64,000 bases of DNA, from NCBI RefSeq assembly GCF_027359575.1, contig NZ_CP114784.1, forward strand, positions 1,611,819 through 1,675,818. The letters are read 5' to 3'. This document shows positions 55,736 to 64,000 of this stretch, piece by piece. The stretch is from Prochlorococcus marinus str. MIT 0917. Lineage in GTDB: Bacteria > Cyanobacteriota > Cyanobacteriia > PCC-6307 > Cyanobiaceae. How positions within the stretch are numbered: position 1 is the stretch's first letter; every line of letters starts with the position of its first letter. Below the pieces are notes generated by a model. That model was not told the DNA's origin. It saw only the letters and a list, made by a program, of their open reading frames with translations, and searched no databases. Position numbers and translations under genes: made by a program.

Positions 55736-56758
55736 TTAAATACCTTTTTTTAGCAAAATGTCTTCGCTTGGCATTGATACAGCTTTCTCAATTAAATCAG
55801 CAAGGTGTAGCGCTCTAGATGCTTGAAGCCCTCCAACTGCTGGTTTCTCCTTCCCTCTAACGCATTGTAGAAAATGCTCAAGCTCTGCATATAGAGGCTC
55901 AATTGATGTTGTACTTACTTCTTCAATAAAACCATCATTTCTATAAAGTAATTCTCCATGATCAGCTGAATACCACTCATGAGCTTTTCTATGGATGTGA
56001 ATATTGTGATTTAGGAAATCTGTTTCTATAAGACTTTGTTTGCAATGCGCGCTCAAGCTTCTGATTTTTTTGTGACTCATTTTGCTTGCAGTCAAACTTG
56101 CTACCACCCCGTTTTGAAAACCTAGTGTCGCATTAACGTAATCCATGGGTCCATTTCCACTGCATCCTCCAACTGCAGCAAGCCTTATAACTTTTGAATT
56201 TGCAAGTTCAATAACTAAATCAATATCGTGAATCATTAGGTCCAATACGACTGAAACATCATTAGCTCTCTCGGGATGAGGGCTATGCCTTCTGGCTTCA
56301 AGAACTACAACTTCTTCATTAGCGACTACTTTTGTTAATTCTCTGAAAGCAGGATTAAATCTTTCTATATGGCCAACTTGTAATAATTTTTTCGCATTGT
56401 TTGAGGCATTAATTAAAGATGAGGCTTCTTCTTTATTTGCAGCTATTGGTTTTTCAATTAACACATGTTTTCCGGAGTTTAGACATTCTAGGCCTACTTC
56501 TTGGTGAAATAAAGTAGGCACAGCTATACATACTGCTTCTACTTGATGTAATAGATCCTTGTAATTTTTATACCAATTACAATTAAATTGTTCCATTGCT
56601 AATTTCCCTCTTTCTTTGTCTAAATCTGCAACTCCTACTAGTTCAGCATCTTTGAGAAGACTTAATACTCTTGCGTGGTGCCACCCCATATTCCCAATTC
56701 CGATTACACCAACTTTTACGGGAATAATATTTTTATTAATCTTGGAGTTGGTTTTCAT
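55736..56758 (-). CDS. Gfo/Idh/MocA-family NAD(P)-dependent oxidoreductase
   Basis: A 340-residue two-domain oxidoreductase. The Rossmann fold shows KVGVIGIGNMGWHHARVL and the family motif VLIEKPIAAN with the catalytic Lys. A C-terminal domain follows with VVLDLMIHDIDLVIEL carrying the His/Asp. The gene context (CNNM/CorC upstream, psbK downstream) gives no substrate; sugar or cofactor dehydrogenation is possible. Starts 21 bp after the CNNM stop, so they may form a unit. Confidence 0.9.
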   Translation of the reverse strand: MKTNSKINKNIIPVKVGVIGIGNMGWHHARVLSLLKDAELVGVADLDKERGKLAMEQFNCNWYKNYKDLLHQVEAVCIAVPTLFHQEVGLECLNSGKHVLIEKPIAANKEEASSLINASNNAKKLLQVGHIERFNPAFRELTKVVANEEVVVLEARRHSPHPERANDVSVVLDLMIHDIDLVIELANSKVIRLAAVGGCSGNGPMDYVNATLGFQNGVVASLTASKMSHKKIRSLSAHCKQSLIETDFLNHNIHIHRKAHEWYSADHGELLYRNDGFIEEVSTTSIEPLYAELEHFLQCVRGKEKPAVGGLQASRALHLADLIEKAVSMPSEDILLKKGI

Positions 56759-56779
56759 ATTTTTTTGTTATTAAGAAAT

Positions 56780-58060
56780 TTAATTTTTTAATAATTTCGG
56801 AAGGGTTATTTTTACTTTATTTATTCTTGGACCTTTCATGGAGATGATTTCAAATACGATTTCATTATGAACCAAAGTTTCTCCTGTATTAGGTATTTCT
56901 TGGAGTTTTTCTAAAACAAATCCAGCAAGAGTGTAATGATCTTCTGCTTCTGGTAGTTCTAGTTTAAGTTCTCTATTTAGTTCTATTACTTCTATATCCC
57001 CCGAAGTAATCCATATTTTTTTTAAGTCATCAATAGGTCTTAGCTCAGATTCTTTATTATCAAATTGAATCTCATCGCCAACAATTTCACCTGTTAAGTC
57101 TGCTGATGTTATTAATCCTTCAGTTCCTCCATATTCATCAACAACTAAAAGTAGTGGGTTCCCATTTTTGATAAGGGGTAATAATTCGGCCAAAGTAGAA
57201 GTTTCTAAAACACGAACAACTGGATTTATATAGGGCTCTAATGATGTGTTGGCTTGCATTTTTCCATTAGCTATTGGATCAGCAAGTTGCCTTAAATCCA
57301 AAACCCCAAGAACATTATCAAGTGAATCATCAATTACTAAGTATCTTGCATGACGAGTTTTGTGAACTTCTTCCATCATTTGTGAGAAGGAAACCTCTTT
57401 TGGAAGGGTAACCATCCCTGACCTTGGAACCATTACTTCTCTGACTTGTGTGTCTCTGAGTGCAAAAACACCTTCAAGTATGTTTCTTTCGTCAGGTTTT
57501 AATCCTGTTACGCCACCAGTTTCAATTAATTTTTCTAATTCTCCTGCAGAGAATGCAGCTGTTGTAAGACTTTCTGATTGAGTATTGAGTCCAAATGATC
57601 TAAGTATTAATAAAGCAAGTCCTTCTAGCAAAGAAAGAAATGGTGACATCCATTTTATTGCTGCTTCAATTAGAGGTGATAGTTTTAGGGCAGAAGCCTC
57701 TGGTTGATTTAGAACAAGTGCTTTTGGAAGCAGACCAGATATCAGAGTTGCTAAAAGTACAACAATAATAAAAAGTCCTATATCTAAAAAATAGTTAATT
57801 TGACCATTATTTCCCCACCATTGAAGCGCGAAATTTTTGCAGATCCAACCAATTGAAACTAATGAAATAGTTATTCCTAGCTCTGCTATTAAGAGGGTTC
57901 TTCTAAGCCTTTTCTGCAGACGAATTATAGAATTGGAACCAGGAAGTCCATCTTCAACCAACCTTTGAACCTTAGTTGAACGAAGCCGCAAAATGGCAAA
58001 TTGACCTGCATTGAAAAACGCTGGTATCACAAGCAATATACAAAGAATTAATAAACTCAT
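56780..58060 (-). CDS. CNNM/CorC-family membrane protein (hemolysin-like)
   Basis: A 426-residue protein with an N-terminal DUF21/CNNM membrane domain of three to four helices (LLILCILLVIPAFFNAGQFA onward). It is followed by two CBS domains (VREVMVPRSGMVTLP, VVDEYGGTEGLITSADLT) and a C-terminal CorC_HlyC domain (EAEDHYTLAGFVLEKLQEIP). CNNM-type proteins are Mg2+ exporters in some bacteria; that role is inferred. Reverse strand, 14 bp from the tRNA. Confidence 0.9.
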   Translation of the reverse strand: MSLLILCILLVIPAFFNAGQFAILRLRSTKVQRLVEDGLPGSNSIIRLQKRLRRTLLIAELGITISLVSIGWICKNFALQWWGNNGQINYFLDIGLFIIVVLLATLISGLLPKALVLNQPEASALKLSPLIEAAIKWMSPFLSLLEGLALLILRSFGLNTQSESLTTAAFSAGELEKLIETGGVTGLKPDERNILEGVFALRDTQVREVMVPRSGMVTLPKEVSFSQMMEEVHKTRHARYLVIDDSLDNVLGVLDLRQLADPIANGKMQANTSLEPYINPVVRVLETSTLAELLPLIKNGNPLLLVVDEYGGTEGLITSADLTGEIVGDEIQFDNKESELRPIDDLKKIWITSGDIEVIELNRELKLELPEAEDHYTLAGFVLEKLQEIPNTGETLVHNEIVFEIISMKGPRINKVKITLPKLLKN

Positions 58061-58074
58061 TAATAATTTTTCTA

Positions 58075-58147
58075 TGGGGGTGGCGAGGATCGAACTCGCC
58101 TAAGGCGAATTATGAGTTCGCTGCATTCACCAGATTGCTACACCCCC
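58075..58147 (-). tRNA. tRNA with anticodon CAU (Met elongator or Ile lysidine type)
   Basis: A 73-nt cloverleaf on the reverse strand. The acceptor is GGGGGTG/CACCCCC, discriminator A. The anticodon arm is GCGAA-CTCATAA-TTCGC with anticodon CAU, a 5-nt variable loop, and the T arm GCGAG-TTCGATC-CTCGC. It does not have the initiator features. The sequence does not settle whether the CAU is used for elongator Met or, after lysidine modification, for Ile AUA. CCA is not encoded. Confidence 0.93.
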
Positions 58148-58255
58148 AAAAAGCAGAACTAAAACTTTTTTTGATAATAGTTAATTAGTTTGCCTAAAGT
58201 AAATATATATCTAATCCCACCAAGATGTTTAATAATTAAACTTGCATATAAAGAT

Positions 58256-58834
58256 ATGAACCCATTGAATTCTTCTTTAGAGGGAATGAAAGAAAATCTT
58301 TTAACTTTATTAGCTCAAAAAGCTTATAGGTTTGGCGATTTTTCTTTGGCTTCTGGGAAAAAAAGTTCTCATTATGTCAATTGCAAGCCAGTTTCTCTCT
58401 CAGGTCCAGGCCTCTTGTCGATCAGTTCCCTATTTCTGAGACAAATAAATGAAAGTGATAGCGGCGTAGCTGGTTTAACTTTGGGTGCTGACCCTCTTGT
58501 TAGTGGCGTTGTAATGTTGGCTGCTCAATCAGATATTGATTTAAGCGGTTTAATAGTAAGAAAAGAAGCTAAAGGTCATGGCACTGGAGCATGGTTAGAA
58601 GGACCTTTGCCTCCTAAGGGTTCTATGATTACTGTCCTAGAAGATGTTGTGACAACTGGTGGCTCTTCTTTAAGAGCTGTTGAACAACTTAGAAATCAAG
58701 GTTATTTAGTTAACCAAGTACTAGCAATAGTCGATAGAGAAGAAGGAGGAGCAGATGCCATGTCTAAAGTTGATTTGGATTTGAATAGCCTTTTCTGTTT
58801 AAAAGAGATTGTAGAAAGAGCTAAAAGAATGTAA
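58256..58834 (+). CDS. pyrE: Orotate phosphoribosyltransferase
   Basis: Joins orotate and PRPP to give OMP in pyrimidine synthesis. ATG 58256 is chosen ([20 protein letters not shown]), giving 192 residues; an upstream frame start at 58190 adds a non-conserved stretch. Motifs are [15 protein letters not shown], the [13 protein letters not shown] loop and the PRPP-binding [19 protein letters not shown]. It shares one base with ygfZ (stop TAA overlaps ATG at 58834). Confidence 0.95.
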   Translation: MNPLNSSLEGMKENLLTLLAQKAYRFGDFSLASGKKSSHYVNCKPVSLSGPGLLSISSLFLRQINESDSGVAGLTLGADPLVSGVVMLAAQSDIDLSGLIVRKEAKGHGTGAWLEGPLPPKGSMITVLEDVVTTGGSSLRAVEQLRNQGYLVNQVLAIVDREEGGADAMSKVDLDLNSLFCLKEIVERAKRM

Positions 58835-59682
58835 TGACAGAAACTAAATCATTGATCTGGGATGAAACATTTCCTTCATTACTTCTCAAAGGGAATGGGA
58901 CTGCTGCTTTTTTACATGGTCAAACGACTGCAGATATTTTTGCTCAGCAACAACTAGAAGGAGTATTTTTGAGCTGTTGGTTGTCAACTAAAGGAAGTTT
59001 AAAAGCTTTATTGGAAATTCGAATTTCAAAGAATATGGCTGAAATAGTTATAATCGCTGGTGAAATTAATTCTATAATTGAAGGATTTGAATCAGTTATA
59101 TTTCCAGCTGATAAAGTAAAGTTAGAAGTTCTAAAACCAATAAGAAGAATTCAAAAAATAAATAATTATCAATCATGGAAGGAGTTAAATTCTAGTTGGA
59201 TACGTAATAGTGAGTTAATTGAAAGTGAAATTTCTAAGTACACTAAAGCAACAAAAGAAGAGTTGCAAATATGGAAAACAAGACAAGGTATACCTGCTTT
59301 TGATAGAGAGATGAATGGAGAAACAAATCCCTATGAATTAGGTTTAGGAGATATTATAAAGCTTGATAAAGGTTGTTATTTAGGACAAGAAGCAATTGCA
59401 AGATTTTATAGAAGTAAATCTGTAAAATATCAACTTCGTTATTGGGAAGCTTTTGGTGAAGCTGATAATTTAGATATTGGTAAAAATTTTTTTAATACAA
59501 TTAAAGATAACGAATTAAGAAAAAAAGTAGGAGTTATTACATCTTCAATGAAGATCAACGATAATTTTCTTTGTGGACTTGCATTAATCAAAAATAATTT
59601 TATTAATAAGGATATTTGCTTTTCTGAAAAAGAAGAATCTATAATTTTTAAAAAGCCAATCTCATTCGTTCAGGCTTTTTAA
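58834..59682 (+). CDS. ygfZ: YgfZ/GcvT-like folate-binding protein
   Basis: A 282-residue protein of the tRNA-modifying/Fe-S repair YgfZ family. The GcvT-like fold shows FLHGQTTADIFAQQQLEGVF and the family signature LDKGCYLGQEAIARFYRSK with the conserved Cys. Homologues bind tetrahydrofolate and support certain Fe-S enzymes. Directly coupled to pyrE, sharing one base. Start ATG 58834. Confidence 0.9.
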   Translation: MTETKSLIWDETFPSLLLKGNGTAAFLHGQTTADIFAQQQLEGVFLSCWLSTKGSLKALLEIRISKNMAEIVIIAGEINSIIEGFESVIFPADKVKLEVLKPIRRIQKINNYQSWKELNSSWIRNSELIESEISKYTKATKEELQIWKTRQGIPAFDREMNGETNPYELGLGDIIKLDKGCYLGQEAIARFYRSKSVKYQLRYWEAFGEADNLDIGKNFFNTIKDNELRKKVGVITSSMKINDNFLCGLALIKNNFINKDICFSEKEESIIFKKPISFVQAF

Positions 59683-59698
59683 GCTATTAAGATACTTT

Positions 59699-61153
59699 TC
59701 ATTCTTGATCTATTAACCACTTTGCGATCATTAAAGTGGCAATACAATCATCACGATTATATTTAAAGATTGAATTTAAATTTTTAGAGTAAACGTTATT
59801 TAATCTACGCGATTTCTTCCATTGCCTCCACCATAAAAGAGCTCTAGCTCCATCAATATTGGATTGTTCCCATTCGAATCCTATGAATTCTGCGATTGAT
59901 TTAAGTCCATAATTCCTTACAGGAAGTCGCCAATTTTCTCTAATTAATAGGTGTATGTCAATAAATCTTTTTTTTATCGCAACAATTTCATGAGTACTAG
60001 CGCCTTGCCGTAATCCTAGTTTTAGTAAAGATATAGGCTCTGTTTCACCGTAATGGAGTATTGGGAGATCTTTATGACGATTTAATTTTCTCTTTATTCT
60101 TTCCCATAGGGAATTTTCTGTATTCTTTTCAAGATTAAGTAATGGTGAATATTTAATTTTTTTGAAATTTATCTCATTATTTAAATTGTTTGGTATTCGA
60201 ATAAAACCGTGTAAAAAATCATGTTTAATATCTGGGTCAGATTCAATATCGTAAATTAAAAAACCTTTTGCTTGTTTTAGGTTCTTTAGCTCTTCTTCTG
60301 GATTTAGCTTGATAGCCTTATTATTTGATTGAGATTGCGCTTGTGAAATAAGTTGTTTGGAAATATCACCATGCTGTGTGCCAAATTTATCAAGCTTTGC
60401 CTTAAGTTTATAATGCTTAATTTTCGCTAAATCCTCTATATTGTTGATACCAATCTTGTTTAATAAAAGTTCTCTTTTCGCTCCTATTCCGCTAACTTCG
60501 CTCAGATAGCCTTCTTGAATAGATACGGAATCACAATATTTTCTCCAAGAACATATTGTGCATTTTTTTCTATTAGAAGTTATTGGTGGAGGATCTTTGG
60601 ATTCAATATCTCTTTCTAGATTTAATAATGATTTTATTAACTCTGTGTTCATTTTATTGGTTAATCTTATCTTTTCGACTTTTATTATGTCATTTTCTTT
60701 ATGTAGTATTAAACCCTTTTGAGATTGATATTTTTGTAAATTATTTATCAATAAACCTGTCATAGAAAGTATTAATCTGTGCTCTCTTGTGATTTTTTTA
60801 CCTTGTCTTGCTAACACAGGTTGGTAAGAAAAATTACCCCAAATACTATCTCCTGATGTCTTTTTTAGAATCGGTAAATTTCCTTTTATAATTCTATGTT
60901 TTATTAAAGGAAATTTAAGCCTGATTCCATAAACGATATTTTTGCCCTCTTCACAAGCTTGAATTCCTATCCCATAACTTTTTTGTGCGAGATTATGAAA
61001 GCAGTCGATTTGATGATTTAATTGAAGGGTGCTATGAGCTGTCCACAATTTTTTTTGTTTATCACCATAGATTTCAAGCCAAGCTTTTCTTCTGCATCGA
61101 ATCCAACTCCTTAAAAGGTGATCGTTAATTGGTTTGGATTCATTACATTTCAT
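59699..61153 (-). CDS. TM0106-family RecB-like putative nuclease
   Basis: A 484-residue protein. It begins with a RecB-like region (LRSWIRCRRKAWLEIYGDKQ) and has a cysteine cluster CTICSWRKYC at about 195-205. A helix-hairpin-helix stretch (LSEVSGIGAKRELLLNKIGI) follows near 215-240. A C-terminal RNase H-like/YprB-type domain shows FLIYDIESDPDIKHDFLHGF and KYNRDDCIATLMIAKWL with acidic residues. A nuclease role is inferred from these domains; no partner is known. Confidence 0.83.
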   Translation of the reverse strand: MKCNESKPINDHLLRSWIRCRRKAWLEIYGDKQKKLWTAHSTLQLNHQIDCFHNLAQKSYGIGIQACEEGKNIVYGIRLKFPLIKHRIIKGNLPILKKTSGDSIWGNFSYQPVLARQGKKITREHRLILSMTGLLINNLQKYQSQKGLILHKENDIIKVEKIRLTNKMNTELIKSLLNLERDIESKDPPPITSNRKKCTICSWRKYCDSVSIQEGYLSEVSGIGAKRELLLNKIGINNIEDLAKIKHYKLKAKLDKFGTQHGDISKQLISQAQSQSNNKAIKLNPEEELKNLKQAKGFLIYDIESDPDIKHDFLHGFIRIPNNLNNEINFKKIKYSPLLNLEKNTENSLWERIKRKLNRHKDLPILHYGETEPISLLKLGLRQGASTHEIVAIKKRFIDIHLLIRENWRLPVRNYGLKSIAEFIGFEWEQSNIDGARALLWWRQWKKSRRLNNVYSKNLNSIFKYNRDDCIATLMIAKWLIDQE

Positions 61154-61205
61154 ACTTAGAGAATAATCTGCATTTCTTTAAGAACAAAGTTTCTCCAATA
61201 TAAAG

Positions 61206-62666
61206 ATGAAAAAGAAAAAGTTAAATCTGACTAATGAGAAAATTTATTTCGGAACAGATGGATGGAGAGGAATATTAGGAGTTGATTTCACATTGGAAAG
61301 ATTGCTTAAAGTATCTGCTGCTGCTGCACAAGAGCTTGCGTATGTGAAGGAGAAAAAAAATAACAAAATAATTATTGGTTTTGACCGTCGTTTTCTTGCA
61401 GAGGAGATGGCTGAGGCAGTTGCGTCTGCAGTTAGAGGAGTAGGTCTAGTGCCTTTGTTGGCATCTTCCGCGCTCCCAACTCCCTCTTGTAGCTGGGGAA
61501 TAATTGAAGAAAATGCACTTGGTGCACTAGTAATCACAGCAAGTCATAACCCTTGTGAATGGTTGGGTTTAAAAATCAAAGGTCCTTTTGGAGGCTCAGT
61601 TGATAGCTCTTTTACCGATTCCGTTCAAAAAAGATTAGATGCTGGAGGAATATCAATCCCAATTGAAGATGAAACCGAGAGAATTGATTTTAGAAAACAA
61701 CATCTTTTGGGTATTAGTCAGAAATTTGACATACCTTTAATTTCTAATGGCTTGAGAAAATTAGGTCTGAAAATATTTGTTGATTCAATGCATGGATCTG
61801 CTGCTGGCTGCATATCTGAATTATTTGGTTCTGCAAGTGAAGGGCTTATTTATGAAATCAGAACAAAAAGAGACCCATGTTTTGGTGGGAATCCTCCAGA
61901 ACCTATGAAGGCTTACCTTTCGCAATTAATTCAAGAAGTTCAGGATGAATTTCAAGCAGGTAAGTTGTCCATGGGCTTGGTTTTTGATGGAGATGGAGAT
62001 CGAATTGCGGCAATAGATGAAAAAGGTAGATATTGCAATACGCAGTTATTAATGCCTGTCCTGATAGACCATGTAGCAAGAGTCAGAAATATGGCAGGTT
62101 GTGTTGTTAAAACTGTAAGTGGTTCGGACTTGATGCGATTGGTTGCGCAGGATTTGGGGAGAGAAGTTATCGAAAAGCCTGTTGGGTTTAAATATATAGC
62201 TGAGGAAATGCTTTCAAGAGAAGTTCTCATTGGAGGAGAGGAGTCCGGGGGAGTTGGATTTGGTCATCATCTGCCAGAACGTGATGCTTTGTTTACTGCT
62301 TTGCTTTTGATGGAGTCAATAGTTGCTGATAGTAAATGTTTAGGTGAGAAAATAGATTCTCTTCATGCTCGTTTTGGTAAGAGTCATTTTGAACGTATTG
62401 ATTTAACTCTCGAAGATATGGAAATGAGAAGTGACTTGGAAAATTTTTTGAATCAGAAGACCCCATCCTCAATTGGTCATAAATCCGTTTTAGAGGTTAT
62501 TTCAACTGATGGAATAAAACTTGTACTTAATAAAAGTCATTGGCTGATGTTCCGTTTTTCTGGAACAGAACCTCTTTTAAGAATTTATTGTGAAGCTCCA
62601 TCAATCGAAGAAGTTACTTCAACTTTGTATTATGCAAAGCAACTTATAGATAATAGTTTTGGATAA
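61206..62666 (+). CDS. Phosphoglucomutase/phosphomannomutase family protein
   Basis: A 486-residue alpha-D-phosphohexomutase. The four-domain layout is visible: YFGTDGWRGILGVDF at the start, the phospho-serine loop ITASHNPCEWLGLKIKG, the metal loop FDGDGDRIAAID, the sugar-binding GGEESGGVGFGHH, and the phosphate loop FRFSGTEPLLRIYCEAP. The substrate (glucose, mannose or glucosamine phosphate) is not determinable from motifs. Ends inside the start of rdgB (8-bp overlap). Confidence 0.93.
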   Translation: MKKKKLNLTNEKIYFGTDGWRGILGVDFTLERLLKVSAAAAQELAYVKEKKNNKIIIGFDRRFLAEEMAEAVASAVRGVGLVPLLASSALPTPSCSWGIIEENALGALVITASHNPCEWLGLKIKGPFGGSVDSSFTDSVQKRLDAGGISIPIEDETERIDFRKQHLLGISQKFDIPLISNGLRKLGLKIFVDSMHGSAAGCISELFGSASEGLIYEIRTKRDPCFGGNPPEPMKAYLSQLIQEVQDEFQAGKLSMGLVFDGDGDRIAAIDEKGRYCNTQLLMPVLIDHVARVRNMAGCVVKTVSGSDLMRLVAQDLGREVIEKPVGFKYIAEEMLSREVLIGGEESGGVGFGHHLPERDALFTALLLMESIVADSKCLGEKIDSLHARFGKSHFERIDLTLEDMEMRSDLENFLNQKTPSSIGHKSVLEVISTDGIKLVLNKSHWLMFRFSGTEPLLRIYCEAPSIEEVTSTLYYAKQLIDNSFG

Positions 62667-63249
62667 TCTCCCTCTAGTAATTGCTAGTGGCAATGAAGGT
62701 AAAATTCGAGAATTTAAAAAACTTTTGGCTGATTTCCCATTTGACTTGTTGACTCAACCTGTTGGTTTTGAGATTGAGGAAACAGGAAAGACTTTTATCG
62801 AAAATGCAAGAATCAAGGCTATTGCTGTTAGTAAAGCAACGGGCCAATTGTCTCTTTCAGATGACTCTGGATTAAGTGTTGAGGCGCTTGGAGGAGCTCC
62901 AGGAATTTATTCTGCTAGGTACGCAAGATCAGACAAGGAAAGAATTGAAAAACTATTGACGGAGTTAAAACCTTTTCCAAATAGAAAAGCTAAATTTGAG
63001 TGTGCATTATGTATTGCTAGTGGAGAAAAAGTTTTGATAGAAGTTTCAGGATTTTGCGAAGGTCTAATAACGTTTTTTCCAAAAGGGGAAAACGGGTTTG
63101 GTTATGATCCAATTTTTGAAGTTTCTGGATTAGGTGAGACTTTTGCTGAAATGGAGCACGAAAAAAAGAAGCAGATTGGTCATAGGGGGAGCGCTTTCAA
63201 ATTGCTAAAACCTGAATTGAAAAAGCTATTGAATTTTATAAAAAATTAG
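62659..63249 (+). CDS. rdgB: XTP/dITP pyrophosphatase (Ham1/RdgB)
   Basis: Sanitises non-canonical purine nucleotides. The start is TTG 62659 (MDNLPLVIASGNEGKIREFK), overlapping the phosphohexomutase by 8 bp. The 196-residue protein has FIENARIKAIAVSKATG, the metal site SLSDDSGLSVEALGGAPGIY and YSARYARS. FGYDPIFEVSGLGETFAEM and HRGSAFKLL follow near the end. Full length. Confidence 0.95.
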   Translation: MDNLPLVIASGNEGKIREFKKLLADFPFDLLTQPVGFEIEETGKTFIENARIKAIAVSKATGQLSLSDDSGLSVEALGGAPGIYSARYARSDKERIEKLLTELKPFPNRKAKFECALCIASGEKVLIEVSGFCEGLITFFPKGENGFGYDPIFEVSGLGETFAEMEHEKKKQIGHRGSAFKLLKPELKKLLNFIKN

Positions 63250-63279
63250 TTTTGTTTTGCAAATCAACTTTTTTGGTTT

Positions 63280-64000
63280 TTAGTTTTCAACCCAGCTTCC
63301 GTGTAATCCATGGGGTATGGAAATAGGAACTTCAAGAATAGCTTGTTCAGTAAGATCTTTCGAATCAAGGATTATTAAATCAGTTCCAGATCTAATGCTA
63401 TTCCAAACCAATACAACAACCCACCCATTGTCTTCTTGAGACTTGGATCCTTCTTGGGAAGGAATAAATATTGGCTCACTTACAAAACCTCTTGGGGCGG
63501 CACTCCAACTAATTTCTTTATTGTTTGCTAAGTCGATTTTTTTTATAGCTTGTAGTGGGCCATTACCCTCCTTTCGTTCTGCAGTTGCCATCCAACTGAA
63601 GCGTGCCTTCAGTCCTTCAAAATTAGGGTTGACCATTGCAAATTCACAACATTGATTGCTTATGGTTGAGCAGGTAAATGAATTATCTATTGGATTGATT
63701 TCGCTTCTTTTTAAAACTCCTTCTGGTAAAAGATCAAAATCAATTTCTCTGAAATTATCCTCGGGACCAATACTAGGAAAATCATCATAAAAAATGCTTT
63801 CAATATTTATTTTTTCACCATCTTCCCAAGCATTTAGATGATGGAAAACAAAACCCTTTGGCGCATCAATTGATTTTGGAGGTTGACCAGCAAATTTCCC
63901 ACAATCCCTTGGAATTAATAAGAATTTTGGAGTCCCATAAGATTTGGAAGCTAAGCATTGTGCTGCTCCTTTTTGTCCAAGAAGGAATGGGAGAGGATTA
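63280..64000 (-). CDS. Carotenoid cleavage oxygenase (RPE65/CCD family), 5' part cut by window
   Basis: The reverse-strand frame is open from the window edge to a TAA at 63280-63282, about 240 residues of the C-terminal half. It shows FVFHHLNAWEDG with a conserved His iron ligand, the strand pattern of the seven-bladed propeller, and the family ending ISIPHGLHGSWVEN, whose His is another iron ligand. These non-heme iron enzymes cleave carotenoids or apocarotenoids; the substrate is not determinable. N-terminus lies beyond the window. Confidence 0.9.
   Translation of the reverse strand, partial: NPLPFLLGQKGAAQCLASKSYGTPKFLLIPRDCGKFAGQPPKSIDAPKGFVFHHLNAWEDGEKINIESIFYDDFPSIGPEDNFREIDFDLLPEGVLKRSEINPIDNSFTCSTISNQCCEFAMVNPNFEGLKARFSWMATAERKEGNGPLQAIKKIDLANNKEISWSAAPRGFVSEPIFIPSQEGSKSQEDNGWVVVLVWNSIRSGTDLIILDSKDLTEQAILEVPISIPHGLHGSWVEN

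Overview
The window is most likely core chromosome of Prochlorococcus, possibly an AT-rich low-light strain; the strain level is inference. The evidence is AT-rich DNA with very short intergenic gaps, and cyanobacterial photosystem genes (psbA, psbO, psbH, psbI, psbK). Cyanobacterial regulators and conserved proteins (ntcA, CP12, Ycf20, DUF3084, DUF3155 and DUF3181 types) support this. So do a CrtR-type carotenoid hydroxylase and tRNA genes without an encoded CCA. I see no insertion sequence, prophage, CRISPR array, rRNA or genomic island. Nearly every base belongs to a gene with a recognisable housekeeping or photosynthetic role.

Layout. 1-10 kb: a SulP/BicA-type transporter (cut at the left edge), then a forward run of DnaJ-like, hemB, a VOC protein, mutS2, obgE and a 60-aa protein, closed by a bidirectional terminator. 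CP12, a membrane protein and a glutathione-transferase-like gene face them. 10-18 kb: an aspartoacylase-like gene, a 44-aa reverse-strand gene, psbA with a structured leader, and aroC; then reverse eda, ftsH, sat and psbO. 18-24 kb: coaBC, ycf20-like, pyrB, a 3-methyladenine glycosylase, gatC, crtR and tRNA-Leu. 24-36 kb: a Ycf66-like gene, ileS, trmB, txlA, a corrinoid-adenosyltransferase-like/dcd/thyX operon, ntcA, a DUF3084/RuvC-like pair, pth, tatA, psbH and psbI. 36-50 kb: an LptD-like outer-membrane gene, leuD, leuC, cinA, glyA, tRNA-Arg, murJ, sfsA, amt1, ispH, a DoxX protein and purH. 50-64 kb: an esterase, DUF3155, a Hik2-like kinase, cobS, tgt, psbK, an oxidoreductase, a CNNM/CorC protein, tRNA(CAU), pyrE, ygfZ, a RecB-like nuclease, a phosphohexomutase, rdgB and a carotenoid oxygenase (cut at the right edge).

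How parts fit together. ntcA and its classical target amt1 each have a perfect GTA-N8-TAC palindrome upstream. The gapless cobO-like/dcd/thyX operon joins a corrinoid-linked gene to the dCTP-to-dUMP-to-dTMP route. CP12 (Calvin cycle switch), eda (Entner-Doudoroff) and the SulP transporter (possibly bicarbonate) concern carbon metabolism.

I did not find a clear new multi-gene system. The signals most worth a second look are a two-part intergenic motif shared by the ntcA and Ycf66-like upstream regions, the 44-aa gene beside psbA, two genes whose coding similarity runs upstream of any ATG/GTG/TTG (cobS and the methyladenine glycosylase), a corrinoid adenosyltransferase homologue with a lost Walker A motif, and a cysteine-free Hik2-like sensor.
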